Shown: one piece after another, positions 46,021-58,500 of the stretch
Layout: every line of letters starts with the position of its first letter
How positions within the stretch are numbered: position 1 is the stretch's first letter
Origin: Pterobdella sp. o SKG-2022
Taxonomy: Eukaryota > Annelida > Clitellata > Hirudinida > Piscicolidae
Assembly: GCA_964035795.1 (NCBI GenBank)
Contig: OZ038322.1
Location: 1,709,281 to 1,773,280, forward strand
Length of the DNA stretch: 64,000 bases
Direction: 5' to 3'
The notes under the pieces: model-generated
Databases searched by the model: none
The model's input: only the letters and a program-made list of their open reading frames with translations
What the model was told of the DNA's origin: nothing
Position numbers and translations under genes: made by a program

Positions 46021-46665
46021 TAAAAGCCTTAGCATTTTGTTTCCTCTATCGATTGTAATATCGTCAATTCTTTTTTTTCTTGGAGAAAGAGAACGGGAAC
46101 GACCTCCAGGCAGAGGAAGTTCGAGCACGTCTTTGATACACATGAATGAATGTCTTACGTGACCATACCAATAAAGACGACGGCTCTGTAGCAGCGTTCT
46201 TATGTCTGGGATTCTAAGTTTTTTGAGTAAAACTGATGATGGACTTATATTCTTTGGCTTAACGCCACATATCCAGCGGATCATAGACCTATCGTTGCGC
46301 TGTAGCCTTTGCAAAACAGCAACTGTTGGAGCCCAGTTTTCACTGCCATATAACAAGGCAGAACGCACACAAGGTGGGTATAATTTGCCACGAAGTTCCA
46401 AGATGATATGTTTAAAGGTCAATATGGGCAACAGTTTTTTAAATTTTCCCCAGGCAACTGTACATCTGGTGAAAACTGCCAGTTCACAACCTCCACCTGC
46501 ACACAACATATCACCAAGGTAGCAATTGTGGCCTCACCAACAATAACCTCTTTGATAGGCCTATAATCCAAAGGTGGCGCTAAATTGAGACAGCGATGAC
46601 ATACATAAGCCTGATTCTTCAGTCTTCCAGTCAAACCACGACATCTTTTGTGGACTCAATGAGAG
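46020..46665 (-). mobile_element. C-terminal fragment of a second LINE family, minus strand
   Basis: The frames encode LTGRLKNQAYVCHRCLNLAP-type sequence (46419-46634) and, after a frameshift, AGGGCELAVFTRCTVAWGKF followed by RSALLYGSENWAP, LQRLQRNDRSMIRWICGV and SRRLYWYGHV. These are well-known post-RT motifs of a widespread animal non-LTR family. The frame runs without a stop into the endonuclease of the neighbouring element at about 46020. Confidence 0.8.
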
Positions 46666-46739
46666 CATGTCGAGCAAAAAACTGAGTTGATATAAACTAT
46701 CTTGTTCCAAACTTATAAAAAATTAAAAGCACAATAACC

Positions 46740-47265
46740 TTGAAAAAGACAAACTCAATAGTAATACATTATCAATTCATTATGATGCCTTATTTCATTC
46801 ACAGATTAATTATTGTGAAAGCAAATGGGCTAATAACTATAAATCTAATATTAAAAAGTTCCAACTACCCAAAATTGAAAAAAACAAGGACTATATGGGG
46901 TTTTATAAAATTAATTACCTTTATGATAAACATATTAAGTACAATAAACTAAAATTATTAGATATAAAAAAAATTAACATACTGCTTATTTACATGTATG
47001 AATACAAAATTTACTTTCATCAGCTTGTGATAACCTAACAAAGAACAAAACTTAGAGTTATGACACTAAAAACAAAAATAATTTTATTCTAATTCTATAA
47101 CAAATGAAAAACTACAACTCCTTAATTACACAAAGATCCAAAAACTGGAATAAATTACCACTTAAAATACAAAATTCCAAATCATTATTCTTAAAAAACT
47201 AGTTGAAAATTATGTTTTTTCAATATAACATTTTGAATTTCTTTTTCTTACGGTAACTAGAAAAA
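46740..47265 (+). mobile_element. LINE 3' (C-terminal) remnant, plus strand
   Basis: Degenerate frames contain NKLKLLDIKKINILLIYMYE and later NWNKLPLKIQNSKSLF, typical of the C-terminal end of Jockey/CR1-type LINE ORF2. It is very AT-rich and full of stops. It is likely the 3' end of a copy separate from the fragment that follows. Confidence 0.55.
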
Positions 47266-47339
47266 AGAAATTCATTTATAAAAAAATTGAAAAATAGTGA
47301 ACTATATTAGATAATTAGTGACAATGTAAATCTAAATTT

Positions 47340-48490
47340 AGAAATCTTTATCAAACAAATTATAGGTATATACAAGAGTAGTTTCTATAATTCTTCTCAA
47401 AATACAAAGTATGGAAACTATAAAAATGATTGGATGACACCTGGAATAATACAATCTATTTAAACTAATACTAAACTATATAAAGCCTACATCAAAATCC
47501 CGACACCCACAAATGAACAAAAATATAAAACTTTTAATATAATTCTCAAAAAACAATAAATAATTCAAAAATAAACTATTTTAATAATATTATAACTGAG
47601 TATAAAAATAATCCAAAAAAACTCTGGAAATTTCTTAATAACCTGTCAAATAATGAAAAAAATACCTCAAATTCCAATACATATTTGAATGAAATCGAAA
47701 TAGATAATAAATATATATTAGCAGATATCTTCAACGACTACTTTATTAACATAGGCCCAAAACTCAAGGAATTTCAATCACATAACAATAATGCACTTAT
47801 ATCAACAAATATGGACAACATATTTAATTTCAATTTCTCTGACACCAACAAGGATGAAACAATATATATTATGAAAACAATAAAAAAACACATTCAAAAG
47901 ATGCACTAAACTATAATTGCCTTAAAACAATTATAGCTACCAATCCGCACTACTTCATCAAAATAATGAACTTTTTTCAATACAGGCACATTTTCTAATA
48001 TATTAAAAAATAGTAAAGTCATCCCTATATTGGAAGATAGAATAAAATAAATTGGAACTAACTATAGACCCATTACAACAACTCCAATTTTCTCTAAAAT
48101 ACTTGAAAAAATAGCACATAACCAAATATACAACTATATAATAGAAAACAATTTATCACTAAATTGCCAATACGGTTTTATCAAAAAAAAATCCACTGAT
48201 TACTGCTTAAATATTTTCAAACATGATATAAAAAATCTAGAACTAAAAAGTGTTTATATAATAGAAACAAACACTAAGGTTTATTGAGAAACTTATACAC
48301 GAAGCTTTTCGTAAGAGTATCTTACATTATCTAGTAAAAAATCTTTATATTAGTTTCTTCCTAGATCTAAGTAAAGCATTTGATAGCATAAACCACAATC
48401 TATTATTATCCAAGTTACATACTCTAAATTTTTCCAAAGTATCAATAGACTGGACCAACTCATTTATCACAAATAGGCATTGCTATCAAA
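47340..48490 (+). mobile_element. LINE fragment: pre-RT linker and RT, plus strand
   Basis: Contains WMTPGIIQSI and KLYKAYIKIPTP (linker), the frame 47685-47909 with ILADIFNDYFINIGPKLKEF, then TNYRPITTTPIFSKILEKIA, CQYGFIKKKSTDYCLNIFKH and FFLDLSKAFDSINHNLLLSK. It is related to the copy at 42763. It is interrupted at 48260-48343 by a small hairpin element and is truncated after the Asp-bearing RT block, so the YADD box is missing. Confidence 0.78.
48260..48343. mobile_element. 84-bp hairpin-bearing insertion (MITE-like) inside a LINE
   Basis: TTTATAT occurs at 48253-48259 and again at 48344-48350. Removing the 84 bases between plus one TTTATAT copy restores a continuous RT frame (Lys-Ser-Val-Tyr-Ile-Ser-Phe-Phe). 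The insert carries ACACGAAGCTTTTCGTAAG (48297-48315), the same hairpin motif seen at three other places in this window. A precise insertion with a 7-bp target duplication indicates a small non-autonomous transposon. Confidence 0.65.
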
Positions 48491-48589
48491 TTAAAATAAT
48501 CTTTAATTGATATTCAAGTATATTCAATGTTTATATTCAAAACTTACATAGAAGACCATTGTCAACCTTTCAAATGTAAATTTTAATGC

Positions 48590-48840
48590 AATAAGAAATT
48601 ATAATAGACACCTTTAAAGATAAAATAAAATAATTAAGAAAAAAAGAAAAAAGTGCGGAAACAAGAAAGTATACTGGCAGCATTAACGCGGACAACTGCC
48701 AGAAAGACTTTCTGGCGCAACCAGACTGCCTCCAATGAATCCCCAGTCGCCTCGAGCAGTTTTCTGTCCAACTCATCAACAAAACTGGCGGTAGAGGGGC
48801 CGCAGCAACCCGTTGTCTCGTATGCGATGGGTTGGAAGTA
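48590..48840 (-). mobile_element. C-terminal reverse-transcriptase-type fragment, minus strand
   Basis: One minus frame reads FQPIAYETTGCCGPSTASFV, continues ELDRKLLEATGDSLEAVWLR and ends VVRVNAASILSCFR. This pattern recalls the C-terminal ends of retroelement polyproteins in aquatic animals. The segment is clearly more GC-rich than its surroundings, which suggests recent arrival. The family is uncertain. Confidence 0.5.
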
Positions 48841-48849
48841 ATTAGCACA

Positions 48850-49415
48850 TATTTAACATATTTAATCATTTAATTTCTTTTTAGTCTTGAAAATTTCGAA
48901 GTTAATGCCATTATAACCTTTCCATTCCTTATATGATCTTTGAAGATGTATTTGGAATACTTTGATAAATCTCATTTCAACTGCCTGTAATCTTTTAAAG
49001 TTCAGCAGTAAGTGTCCATGTTTCACAAGCAAACAGAGAAGTTGGAAGCACGAGTATGTGCATCAGTTTGCATTCCAGTTTAATCTTCCTCTCTTTCCAC
49101 AGTGGCTTGGGTCTGGCATTTGCTATTGTGAAGAGCTCAAAATAATTCTAACATTCGAACTTTTATCATTGACTGCAGACATTTGAAGGAATCAAAAAGT
49201 TCAATGATGACTTTGTTTGTTTCTTCAACAAATTCAAGTTCTGATCCAGCAAAACCATCTGAAAACCGCAGATTGTTGATGGTTATTGTTCCAATGCTTA
49301 TGTGCCCTGATGATGATGGAAGCTTCGGTGTTGATTCTTTCAAGAAAGATATTGAAGACCTTGAACAGCATTTTTTTACTTTTTCTGATGTATGAAAGCA
49401 TTTACCAGAAAGCAC
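48850..49415 (-). mobile_element. LINE RT/C-terminal fragment with dead active site, minus strand
   Basis: The minus frames give ISIGTITINNLRFSDGFAGS, where FADD-type sequence is expected but FSDG is found. Then come ARPKPLWKEREIKLECKLMH, ACETWTLTAELQKRLQAVEM and RFIKVFQIHLQRSYKEW. These are hallmark blocks of a common animal RTE-like/craniofacial-development-protein-2-like element. Loss of the second catalytic Asp and many frameshifts mark it as inactive. It abuts the 3' side of the coiled-coil gene. Confidence 0.72.
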
Positions 49416-49571
49416 AGCGCTATTTGCTAATGATTGTTACATTGTTAAAAGTAATTTTGTTTTTGCATGGTGGGCTTATTATGCGCTATGAGAGAACAGG
49501 CCACACAGACAAGAATTGCCATAAAAATAAATTCAATACTAAATGGAGTTTGTCAATAGCATAAAACTAAC

Positions 49572-52500
49572 CTTCTCTTTTAATTTTGAAGCTATGGCTT
49601 TTTCACTAGCAACCAAATCTTTTATTTTTGAAGATTGGTTTTTGGTATGTGCAGCCAAATCATCATACTAAAGGGAAAAACTTTAATTACTTAAAAAAAA
49701 GTCTCATAAAATCAATGAAACAATTGTTATTTTCAAAAATTCTACATAATCCAAACCTCTTTTCTCAAAAGGTTGAAAAGCCTTTGAGTTTGTTCCTGCT
49801 GTTTTTTGTCTTCTTGTAAATCTTCTTTTTGCCGTTGTTCCTCTCTCACTTGTTCTTTAAGGATTGCTAGTTGCTTTTCCTGTTAAAATGGAAACGCGTT
49901 TCTTGATTTGTTTTCTATTTATTTCTAATTTTTCACTAAAAATGTATATTTCTACACTCATGTCACTCCCTAGCAACAAAGTTAGCTGCTCATATTCAAA
50001 TCGAGGGTCCACAACACGTTTGTCAATGTTTAAAATTAATAATAGTTTCATGAAATACTTTGTCACGCAATTGTTGCAGAAGTTCTTGGTATCCGTTTTG
50101 GAGATTTTTTGTGTGCAGCAAGTCCGAAATGGCCGTCTGCAAGTCCTTCTTGAGATATGCCTCAGTTTCTGTTGCTTTCTGTAACTCTTTCAAAATATTT
50201 TGAAATAACTATGAGAATTTGGAAAAATATATGTTATTCTATTCAAAACAAATCATGGCTGTCACAGAGTTGAGACGATTAACATGGCACTGGGAAGAAA
50301 ACCAATCATTATAAAGACATACAATAGCAAATTAATCTTTCCTAAGCTTGTCGGTTGATGAAAATTTAAATCAACAATAACTAAAATAAGGATAAAACAA
50401 TTATTTTGTATTTGGTAGAATACGTTTCAAACAAGGTCTCTGTGAGGTTGGAAGTTTAAAGTCTTATCACAAACAGCTTCACATTTTAAAAAATATAAAT
50501 ATTAAGTACCTATTTAAGTATTTTTTTGGGACTAGATTCAAACGTTAGTTTCATTGGTTTAGTTGTTCAATCTTTTTAGTATTGAAGAATGAGTATGGTT
50601 TAATATAGTCTTTTTCACTAAAAAACATTGAGAAGTTATAAAAAGATTGAAACTGAATTATAAATACTAGTGAGAGCTTCTTTGAGTTGTTGCTTCAAAG
50701 AGGATATTTGGCTGTTCAGTTTGTGCTCTTCATGAGTCTTCTGAAAGTTTATTTGTTGGAGTTGCAATTCCTTGATAATTTAAATTTTCAACACTAATAA
50801 ACGTCTCAACACTTGAAAACTCAAGCTGATGCATGACTAAACAAACTACCTTCAAGCTCTCTGCCTGCATCTCTTTTAAATTGTTTTCACCGTTCTTGCA
50901 CTGCATCAAAAGCTCCTTGTTTTTCAGAGATGACGTAGTCAATGAACTTCCAAGTAAATTAAGTTTGCTCTTCAAATCACTGCATTGTTTGGAAAACAGC
51001 TCGTTTTGGTCGTGTAGTTCACCAAGCTGTTCAGACAAGTGGGCCACTTCTTTTTCTTTTTCATCTATAAATTTCTTTTTCTCCTTCAGCTCTTGCAACA
51101 AAGAGTTTTTTTCTTGATTTAAATCATTTTTTATCTTTTCTTTATCCTTAAAAAAAAATTTTTTAACACAAATTTTTTTAGTTTTAGCAAAATGTTGCAA
51201 AACAGTGCTTGCTTATATGTCATTACAAAATTTCAAGTAAAAAGTGATCATTTTTTACCAACATTCAATAACTTTTGTAATTTTTCATTCATGGAATCTT
51301 GATTTTGAATGAGAGCCACATTTTCTTTTTCCTTCCTATCCAACTCAGTCTTCAGACGTTTTATTTGTTTGTTTGACTGTTCATCATTTTCAGTCTCACT
51401 CGGACCTTTCTGCAGTTTTTTCACCAAAGATTTATTTTTATTTTTGATATTTTCTAAAAATACTCATTCAGTTAATTTTTCTTTTTAATTTTCCCGATTT
51501 ATTTTTTTTTTTTAAATTTATTTATAAATTCTTTCTACTGTACCGATTCGTTTTTTTTATACATCTGCTATGTTTTTTTTTTGTCTGTTTTTTTTTGCAT
51601 GCTCGTTTGCATGCTTGTTTGTTTATCTATTTTTTGGATATTGTTGTTCTTTTTTATGCTATTTTCTATGAACATTAACGTCAATATTATGAGAAAATAT
51701 TTTAGTACATTCATTAGCAAAACAAGCTAGAATTATAATACCATAATACGTTAGCGTTATGCTAACGTATTATGGTATAGCATAATACGTTAGCATAACG
51801 CTAACGTATTATGGTATTATAATTCTAGCTTGTTTTGCTAATGAATGCACTAAAATATTTTCTCATAATATTGACATTAATGTTCATTGATATTGCTTAA
51901 AAGTGCATTAAGCTGACTCTAAAAAGTTATATTATGCTATTTTCTTCTGTAAATTGAAACATGTTGTGTCGCAAGCAGCATTGGCGTCCCAGAGAAACTC
52001 AAATTGCAAGGGTAAACAGTTTTTTTTTTGATGACTGTAAACTTTTTCCCACTAATAGTTTTCAATTTTTTCGTGAAGGATTATTTGGAAATAAAATGAA
52101 AACTTGGAGAACTCAATTTTTTTATATTTTAAAGTTTAAGGTCATATAAAGATGTCTGAAAGATTGAGAGTATATCATTTGTGCAGCTTTTGAAAAGTTT
52201 CAAGTACAGCTATGTTTAAAATCTTATATAACTTATAAAGCGTTGGCCCCTATAGCTCAATGGTTGAGCATTAGACTAATTATTTAAAGTTACCGGTTTC
52301 GATCCTGCGTGGGCTGACAATTAGCACCTGTTCCACAGTGTGTTTTTGCTACATTAAATTTGTAGGCCTGTAAGGAAAAGCGCTTTATAAATACTGCATT
52401 ACATTACATAACTCAGTTACTATTCAAGTGTTATCGTTGAAAAGGTTAATTAAATATTTCTCAACAGCACTACAGAATTGTATGTAAAGGGCAACCCAAA

Positions 52501-55500
52501 GGTTTGACTCATTTTTCAACCTTGTTATCAAATTAAATTGACCGAAATATTCTATTTCAGGCAGGATATACTTCAATCAAATCAAAAAGTATAAACATTC
52601 AACTCATATTTGCAGTTTGGTGGTTACTTCTTAAGGATATGCCAGGTCTTATTGGATGTTGAAAAGTGAATATTATTATATTTATCATTTTAATTCATTT
52701 ACTTTTGAAGATGCCTTATGCATCCATATATAATTTATCAGTAGTGACATGAAATTTGCCGCGGCTCAAATGGCTTGATGGTTTATGTATTCTATTTTTT
52801 TTAGTTAATTAAAAGTAAATCCATAGATCCAAAAAAACATAGTTTACATCAAGATTTTTTTGATTTTGGAATAATGAACTGGTTCAAAAACCTGTAAAAG
52901 TTGTAGGTACTTGTAGTGCATGCTGTTCAAGTCATCAGTCAACAGCTTTATTTCTTCATCTTTGCTTCCCAAACTTTTCTTCAAATGAGCTATTTGTAGG
53001 CTATAAACATTTTCATCTGAGATTTTAATTTGTTTTTCCCTCATTAGTGTTGACGCCACCATCCTCATCCTTTGCTCACTCGACGAAGCAAGGAAACCAT
53101 TTTGCAACTCAACCTTCTGCAATTTTTCTTTTAATTCGTCAATTTCTTTTTCTAAAAGTGCATTTTGTTCTTCTAAATTTTCTTTAGAAGTTTTTAAATA
53201 ATTTATTTTGTTTTGTTTCGTTTCAGATAGTCTTGTTTGCTCAATGTCGTTTTCTTTAACTTTTTTAAAATCGTATTTAAGCTCGTCGAGCTCTCTCATA
53301 AGTTTCTCATTTTCCTTTTCATAAAAATCTTTCTCCTAAAAAAGATTTGGTCATTTTTTGGATAATTATAGCTAAGTTATTTAAGGAAGTAAAAACAGAA
53401 GCGTAAAACGTTACTTGCAAGAGTGTGATATGTTTAGAATGTAGGGAGTTGAGGTCTGCAATGATCATCTTCCCCTCCTCCTCCTTTTCAGTCAACACTT
53501 TTTTCAAAGTTTGCAGCTCTAAAGTCTGCGTTTCCTTCAAAGAAAAACATAACTTGAGTTTATTTCTTTATCGGAACTTTCACTATATTGTTTAAAATTT
53601 TCTTCCATATTGTATAAATAATAATTTAAGAAAAAATGCAGTACATATGACCACAATCGCAAACTTGTTAACGGAATGTATTCAAAAAATGAAGATGAGT
53701 TTTTTAATTATTAATAAAACTGAAATTATGTTTAAACTTAAAAAATAAATTTCTAAATTTCTTTGTTTTTCATATCAAAACTTTCCAGCACTGACTTGTT
53801 CTTTAACCACATCATTGTATTGGTTTTCTTTCATTTTCAATTTTTCCCTATTTTTGTCAAACTTCTCTTGCAAAGAGTTGAGTTGGAACTCTTCTTGTTT
53901 GAGCACCTGTTCCAACTCCCTCACTCTCCCTTCCAACTCCAAACAATCCTTTTCAGATGCCTTCATTAAATATATTATATACATGTTTATCTGAGTCTGT
54001 ATTGCTTGTTTGTTATGCAGTTATATTCAAAATGAAAGCAAGAAGGTCTAACATCAACGTAATTGGTGAAATTGTTTTGCATTTTGTTCAAGTCTGCCCA
54101 CAAGCACTTCACCTTTTAAATTGGTTATTCATTAACTATTTTCCTTATACAGACATGAATAAATTTAGAATAACAATGAAGCAAACTTCTTCATCTTTTT
54201 CTGAAATAACGTTTTTGAGACTAGTGATTTCAGCAGCTTGTCTGGCAAGGTGAACATCTTTTTCTTCCTTTGTTGAAGTTCCATTTTTAAATTATGCATG
54301 TAACAATGGGAATGTATGAATGGTGCAGAAGTGGTACAAGACTGCAATTGGAAAGAAAATTTCTACATGTTTATCACTAGAAGATTTTTCAAATCTGAAG
54401 TTACAAGCATTCAACATGAATCTCTATGTCTAAGTTGATTATGGTGTTTGTATGCATTACTTTTAATGAGAGCTCAAATATTTGTTCAAGGCTTGAGAAG
54501 TTTCAAAAAAGTTGCAGCAATTTGAGGCTTAAAACCCAAAATAAAGTATAAAGTACAAACAGTTTGAAGGAAAAATTTGAGACATCACAACATAGAAACG
54601 AGTGAACATAGAAACGAGTGAAGTTTCAAACTAATTAGCCAAACACCTTTTCGGAAGCGAGATTTTTCAAGTCGACTTCTGCGGTTTTAAGTTTCTGAGC
54701 TGTCTGCACTAAATGCATGCCATTTTCTTTTTTCATTTCCTCATCTTGCTTTGTTTTTGCTTCTAAAACTTTTTTCGCGGCATAAAGTTCGTTTTCCACC
54801 AAGAGTTTCTCTTGCTTGCTAGCCTGAATATCGCGTGGTTGTTTCAATCTTCATAAATTTACTCAAATTCTAATACATACTTCTAGAAGGAATATGTATT
54901 TGTCTGAAACGGAAGATTTTTCATTTGCTAAATCTTCTATCATCGTGACTTGTCGCACGAAATCCTAAAACCAATGAAACTATTTCAATCTTTTAATGAA
55001 ATTTCATGGAAGTTTCCCCTGAAAGCATATCTCTTTCCCAACCTTGTTTAAAACTTTTAGTTTTTTGTTTTTCTCATTTACTTCACTTCTGGCCGAGTCC
55101 AACTCCTCTTGTTGAGTCTGAAAAAAATAAAACAAAATAAAAAAGATCCTTTTTATCTTTTCAAAAGTTTAAAAAAAACAATTGTAACATATGAAAACAA
55201 AACAAGAACTTTAATTTCTTTTTCTGCCTGCTTCAGGCGTCTCTGCAGCATTGAAATTTCTTCCTCTTCTTCGACAGAGGTTTGAGAAGCCATTGTTTTC
55301 TTTGCCACCTTGAATTCATCATTGAAGCATAATCATTAAAAAATCAACTCGTTTATGCCCATATCATTGTTAGAAATAATCAACAACTGAATATCAACCC
55401 GACTCAACATAACCGGGCATGTTTGGGACAGAATAACTGACTGAGACCTCGTTGTAGCTTGAAAGCTCCACTTGTACGTATCTGCTCGAAAAGCCAGCTC

Positions 55501-58500
55501 TTTCCCCCGTCTGCACGCCACAGTTTTTCGAACTTTTGCGTGTTTCTTCCATTGTTTGACAGAACTTTGGAAATGTTTCAACGAATTCTCTAATTTCCAC
55601 ATCTTCAGTTTGGCAGAATGCATTGTAAACGTAAGGCAGATCAATGATTGAAGTTTGAGTTTCAGCCTTATTCGTGGCACGGACATCGAAAAAACTTTCT
55701 TCGGTTTGCGCATTGAAAGTGCTTAAAGAGCTCTGAACGTTTTCTGTTTGAATCTGAAATGAAACATCTGAACAACCCAAAAGTTTCAGAAAATGAAATG
55801 ATATTTATTTAGAAATTATTGAAAAATGTCCAATTTATTTTAGAAGTCGTTTATACCAAATAGTATAATTTCTCATCAAAATTTTTATGAGCTTCAAGCT
55901 CTAACCGACTTCCTTGTTCCAGCTTTTTTCTTCATCTGCTCTTCTATCTCATTCATCTTCAAATTCAACTCTTTTTCTTTACCTTTCATTTTATCAGCCA
56001 CTTCTTTTCTAATCTGTCCTATCATTTCATCATAGGCATCTTCTTTTTCCTAGAATTTCAAATTTGACTTAAAAAACTTTTCATGATGACTTTGTGATGT
56101 TTAACCTGTAGTTGTATTTTGTGACTAGCTCGCAACTGGTCAAGCTCCATCTGCAGCTTTTCCACCGTTGTGCTGTCTCCGTCTTGAAACTTGCTCTGTT
56201 GGAAATATGTCCTATATGCTATCAACATTTCACAAATTTCCACATAAAAGCTCTTTAAAAAACATTTTTTTTACTTTTTTTTTCTCAAAATCTCAATTTT
56301 AAAAATATTCAAAAAAATTGTTGGTTGCAAAAAAAAGAAAGCACTGCTTCAAATGTTTTTTCAGAGGTACGAGATGTTTTGTGAGAGGTACTTGAATTAT
56401 CAAACCTGAAACTTAGTTAGCATAACTCTTGATGGTTTGTCTAATTTATGGCTAAATGACATTTTCAATCTAAAGTCAAAGAAAAAAAGTACGTCTTGCA
56501 ATAAAAAATTTTACACTGTTAACAAAAAGCTTTGTACTTTTATAAAAAAAAAATTTAATGTTCAAAAGTTGAGCTAATCTATTTTTAATTGTATTCTTAT
56601 CGAACCCACTCATTTATACATAGCCTATCTCAAGTTTCAAGTCTTTGATAATGTAATTCATTTTAAAACAGCATGGTTATGAAGAGGCGCACTTGTTGGA
56701 GGCTAGGGTCATCCATGCTAGCCATGATAGAGGCCAGATTGTCCATCAGCCTGCGTTTGTCGGCCTCTTTGTTCACTGAAGTTTTCTGTGAGCAGTTTCA
56801 ACCGATGAAATCAGTTTAAAACGATGGAGTAAAATAATTTTCAAAGCCCTACCTGCACCACTTCACTAACGGCTGCTCTTTTCGTCTCTTTCAGTTGTTT
56901 TTCTAGATTGCTTATTTTGATGGAGTCTTGGAGGCTTTGCAGCTCTTTGGAATCTAATTGTTCACTCAACACCTTCTCACTTTTTTGATGATTCAATATT
57001 TCATCATTTAGTTTTTTTATCTCTTTTTCTGCTTCAGATATTTTCTGTAAGTTGCTGGATTTTTCATTTTCTAGTTGCTTTGTCAATAAATCGATTTTTT
57101 TTAGCAATTCTTTTTGATCTTCTTCGGAACCATTTACAGGTTTGTTTTTTAACAATTTTATCTCATCTGTCAAATCTGAATTTTGTTGTTTCAGCTTTTC
57201 TAAATCTTGTTTCAGCTTTTTTTCCGAATCACTTTCCGTGAACATTGTTTCCTATAAATTTATTTTACATGTAGCATAATGTTTCGATGTTATACTAAAG
57301 ATTTTTTCAATTTTTTGAATGTTAAACTGTAAAAATCAGATACGGTTTGTTGAGTTGTGTTGGGTTTATTGAGTTGCATTTCCAACTCTGTCACTCTGCC
57401 TTCTAATACTTCATTCTCACTCACAAGTCTTGTGATCCAAATATTATTCAGGTTAGTTATTGATAATGCAGAAGGAATTAACAAAATGAGCACATTAATC
57501 TGGTCTTACCTGCTTTCGGAATCAGAGAGTTGTTGAATTTGGTTCTTATAGTTTTCTTCGGAGAGTTCCACAGTCCTCAACTTTATCTTTGCGATAAATT
57601 CAATTAAAAAGTTTCAATGTGATTCAATACACAAAATACTTCAATTTATGAAAAATTTCTACTCAGCTAAGTGCCTTAATGGGGAGTAAAAATGATCAAG
57701 TCCTATTTAATCTGGTCTGATCGAATCTTTCTAGATAGGGCTATATTCTCAACATTAAAAAGTACTCTCAACTAATTGATAAAAGCAAAAAACTTGAAAC
57801 TTGCGAAAAGAGTGGCAGAAAAAAGAATATTTGAAAAAGCATTGTGCTGTTCAGTTATTGAAGAACCCTCATTCAAGTTGAAAGCAAACAAGAATGTTGA
57901 GGGTAGAGGGGTCAGGTGAAAAAAATCGTCAAACTCTACAATGAAGAAATGTTGTTGATCTGAACTGAAATTCAAAAAAATCAGAAAAAACGAAGGGTAG
58001 GAGAATGGTGACGTGTCAGATTTAAAGAGATGGAGTAGAGCCAGAGATGGATGAAGGGTTTTTTTTGCATATATTCATATGCACTTTATATAGTTGATTT
58101 CAATAACATTGGTAACTATAAGTTATTAGGATCTATAGTGACAGACCCATATAACTAATTGTTACAGAGATATAATGAGATCATGACATTAGAAGTTCTC
58201 AAAACTTAGGAATACATAGTATAGTTTTTTATTTTATCCTTGTTTAAATTTTTCTGATGAAAATGTAATGCTTATAATGAATCAAAGTTTCAGTATATCA
58301 AAGCAAATCAGTTCCATAGTATCACATGATTTGAAGCTATCTAGTTCAACATTCAATTTGATTGATGAGTAATGAACAAAAAATCCATACTTTTTAAAAC
58401 TAATGTATAATATAAAATTGATAAAAGCTTAATACCAAGTATTCGCACTAACTACCTGAGAGCAAGGCATGGATTTCTTTACAAAACCCAAACTTATAAA

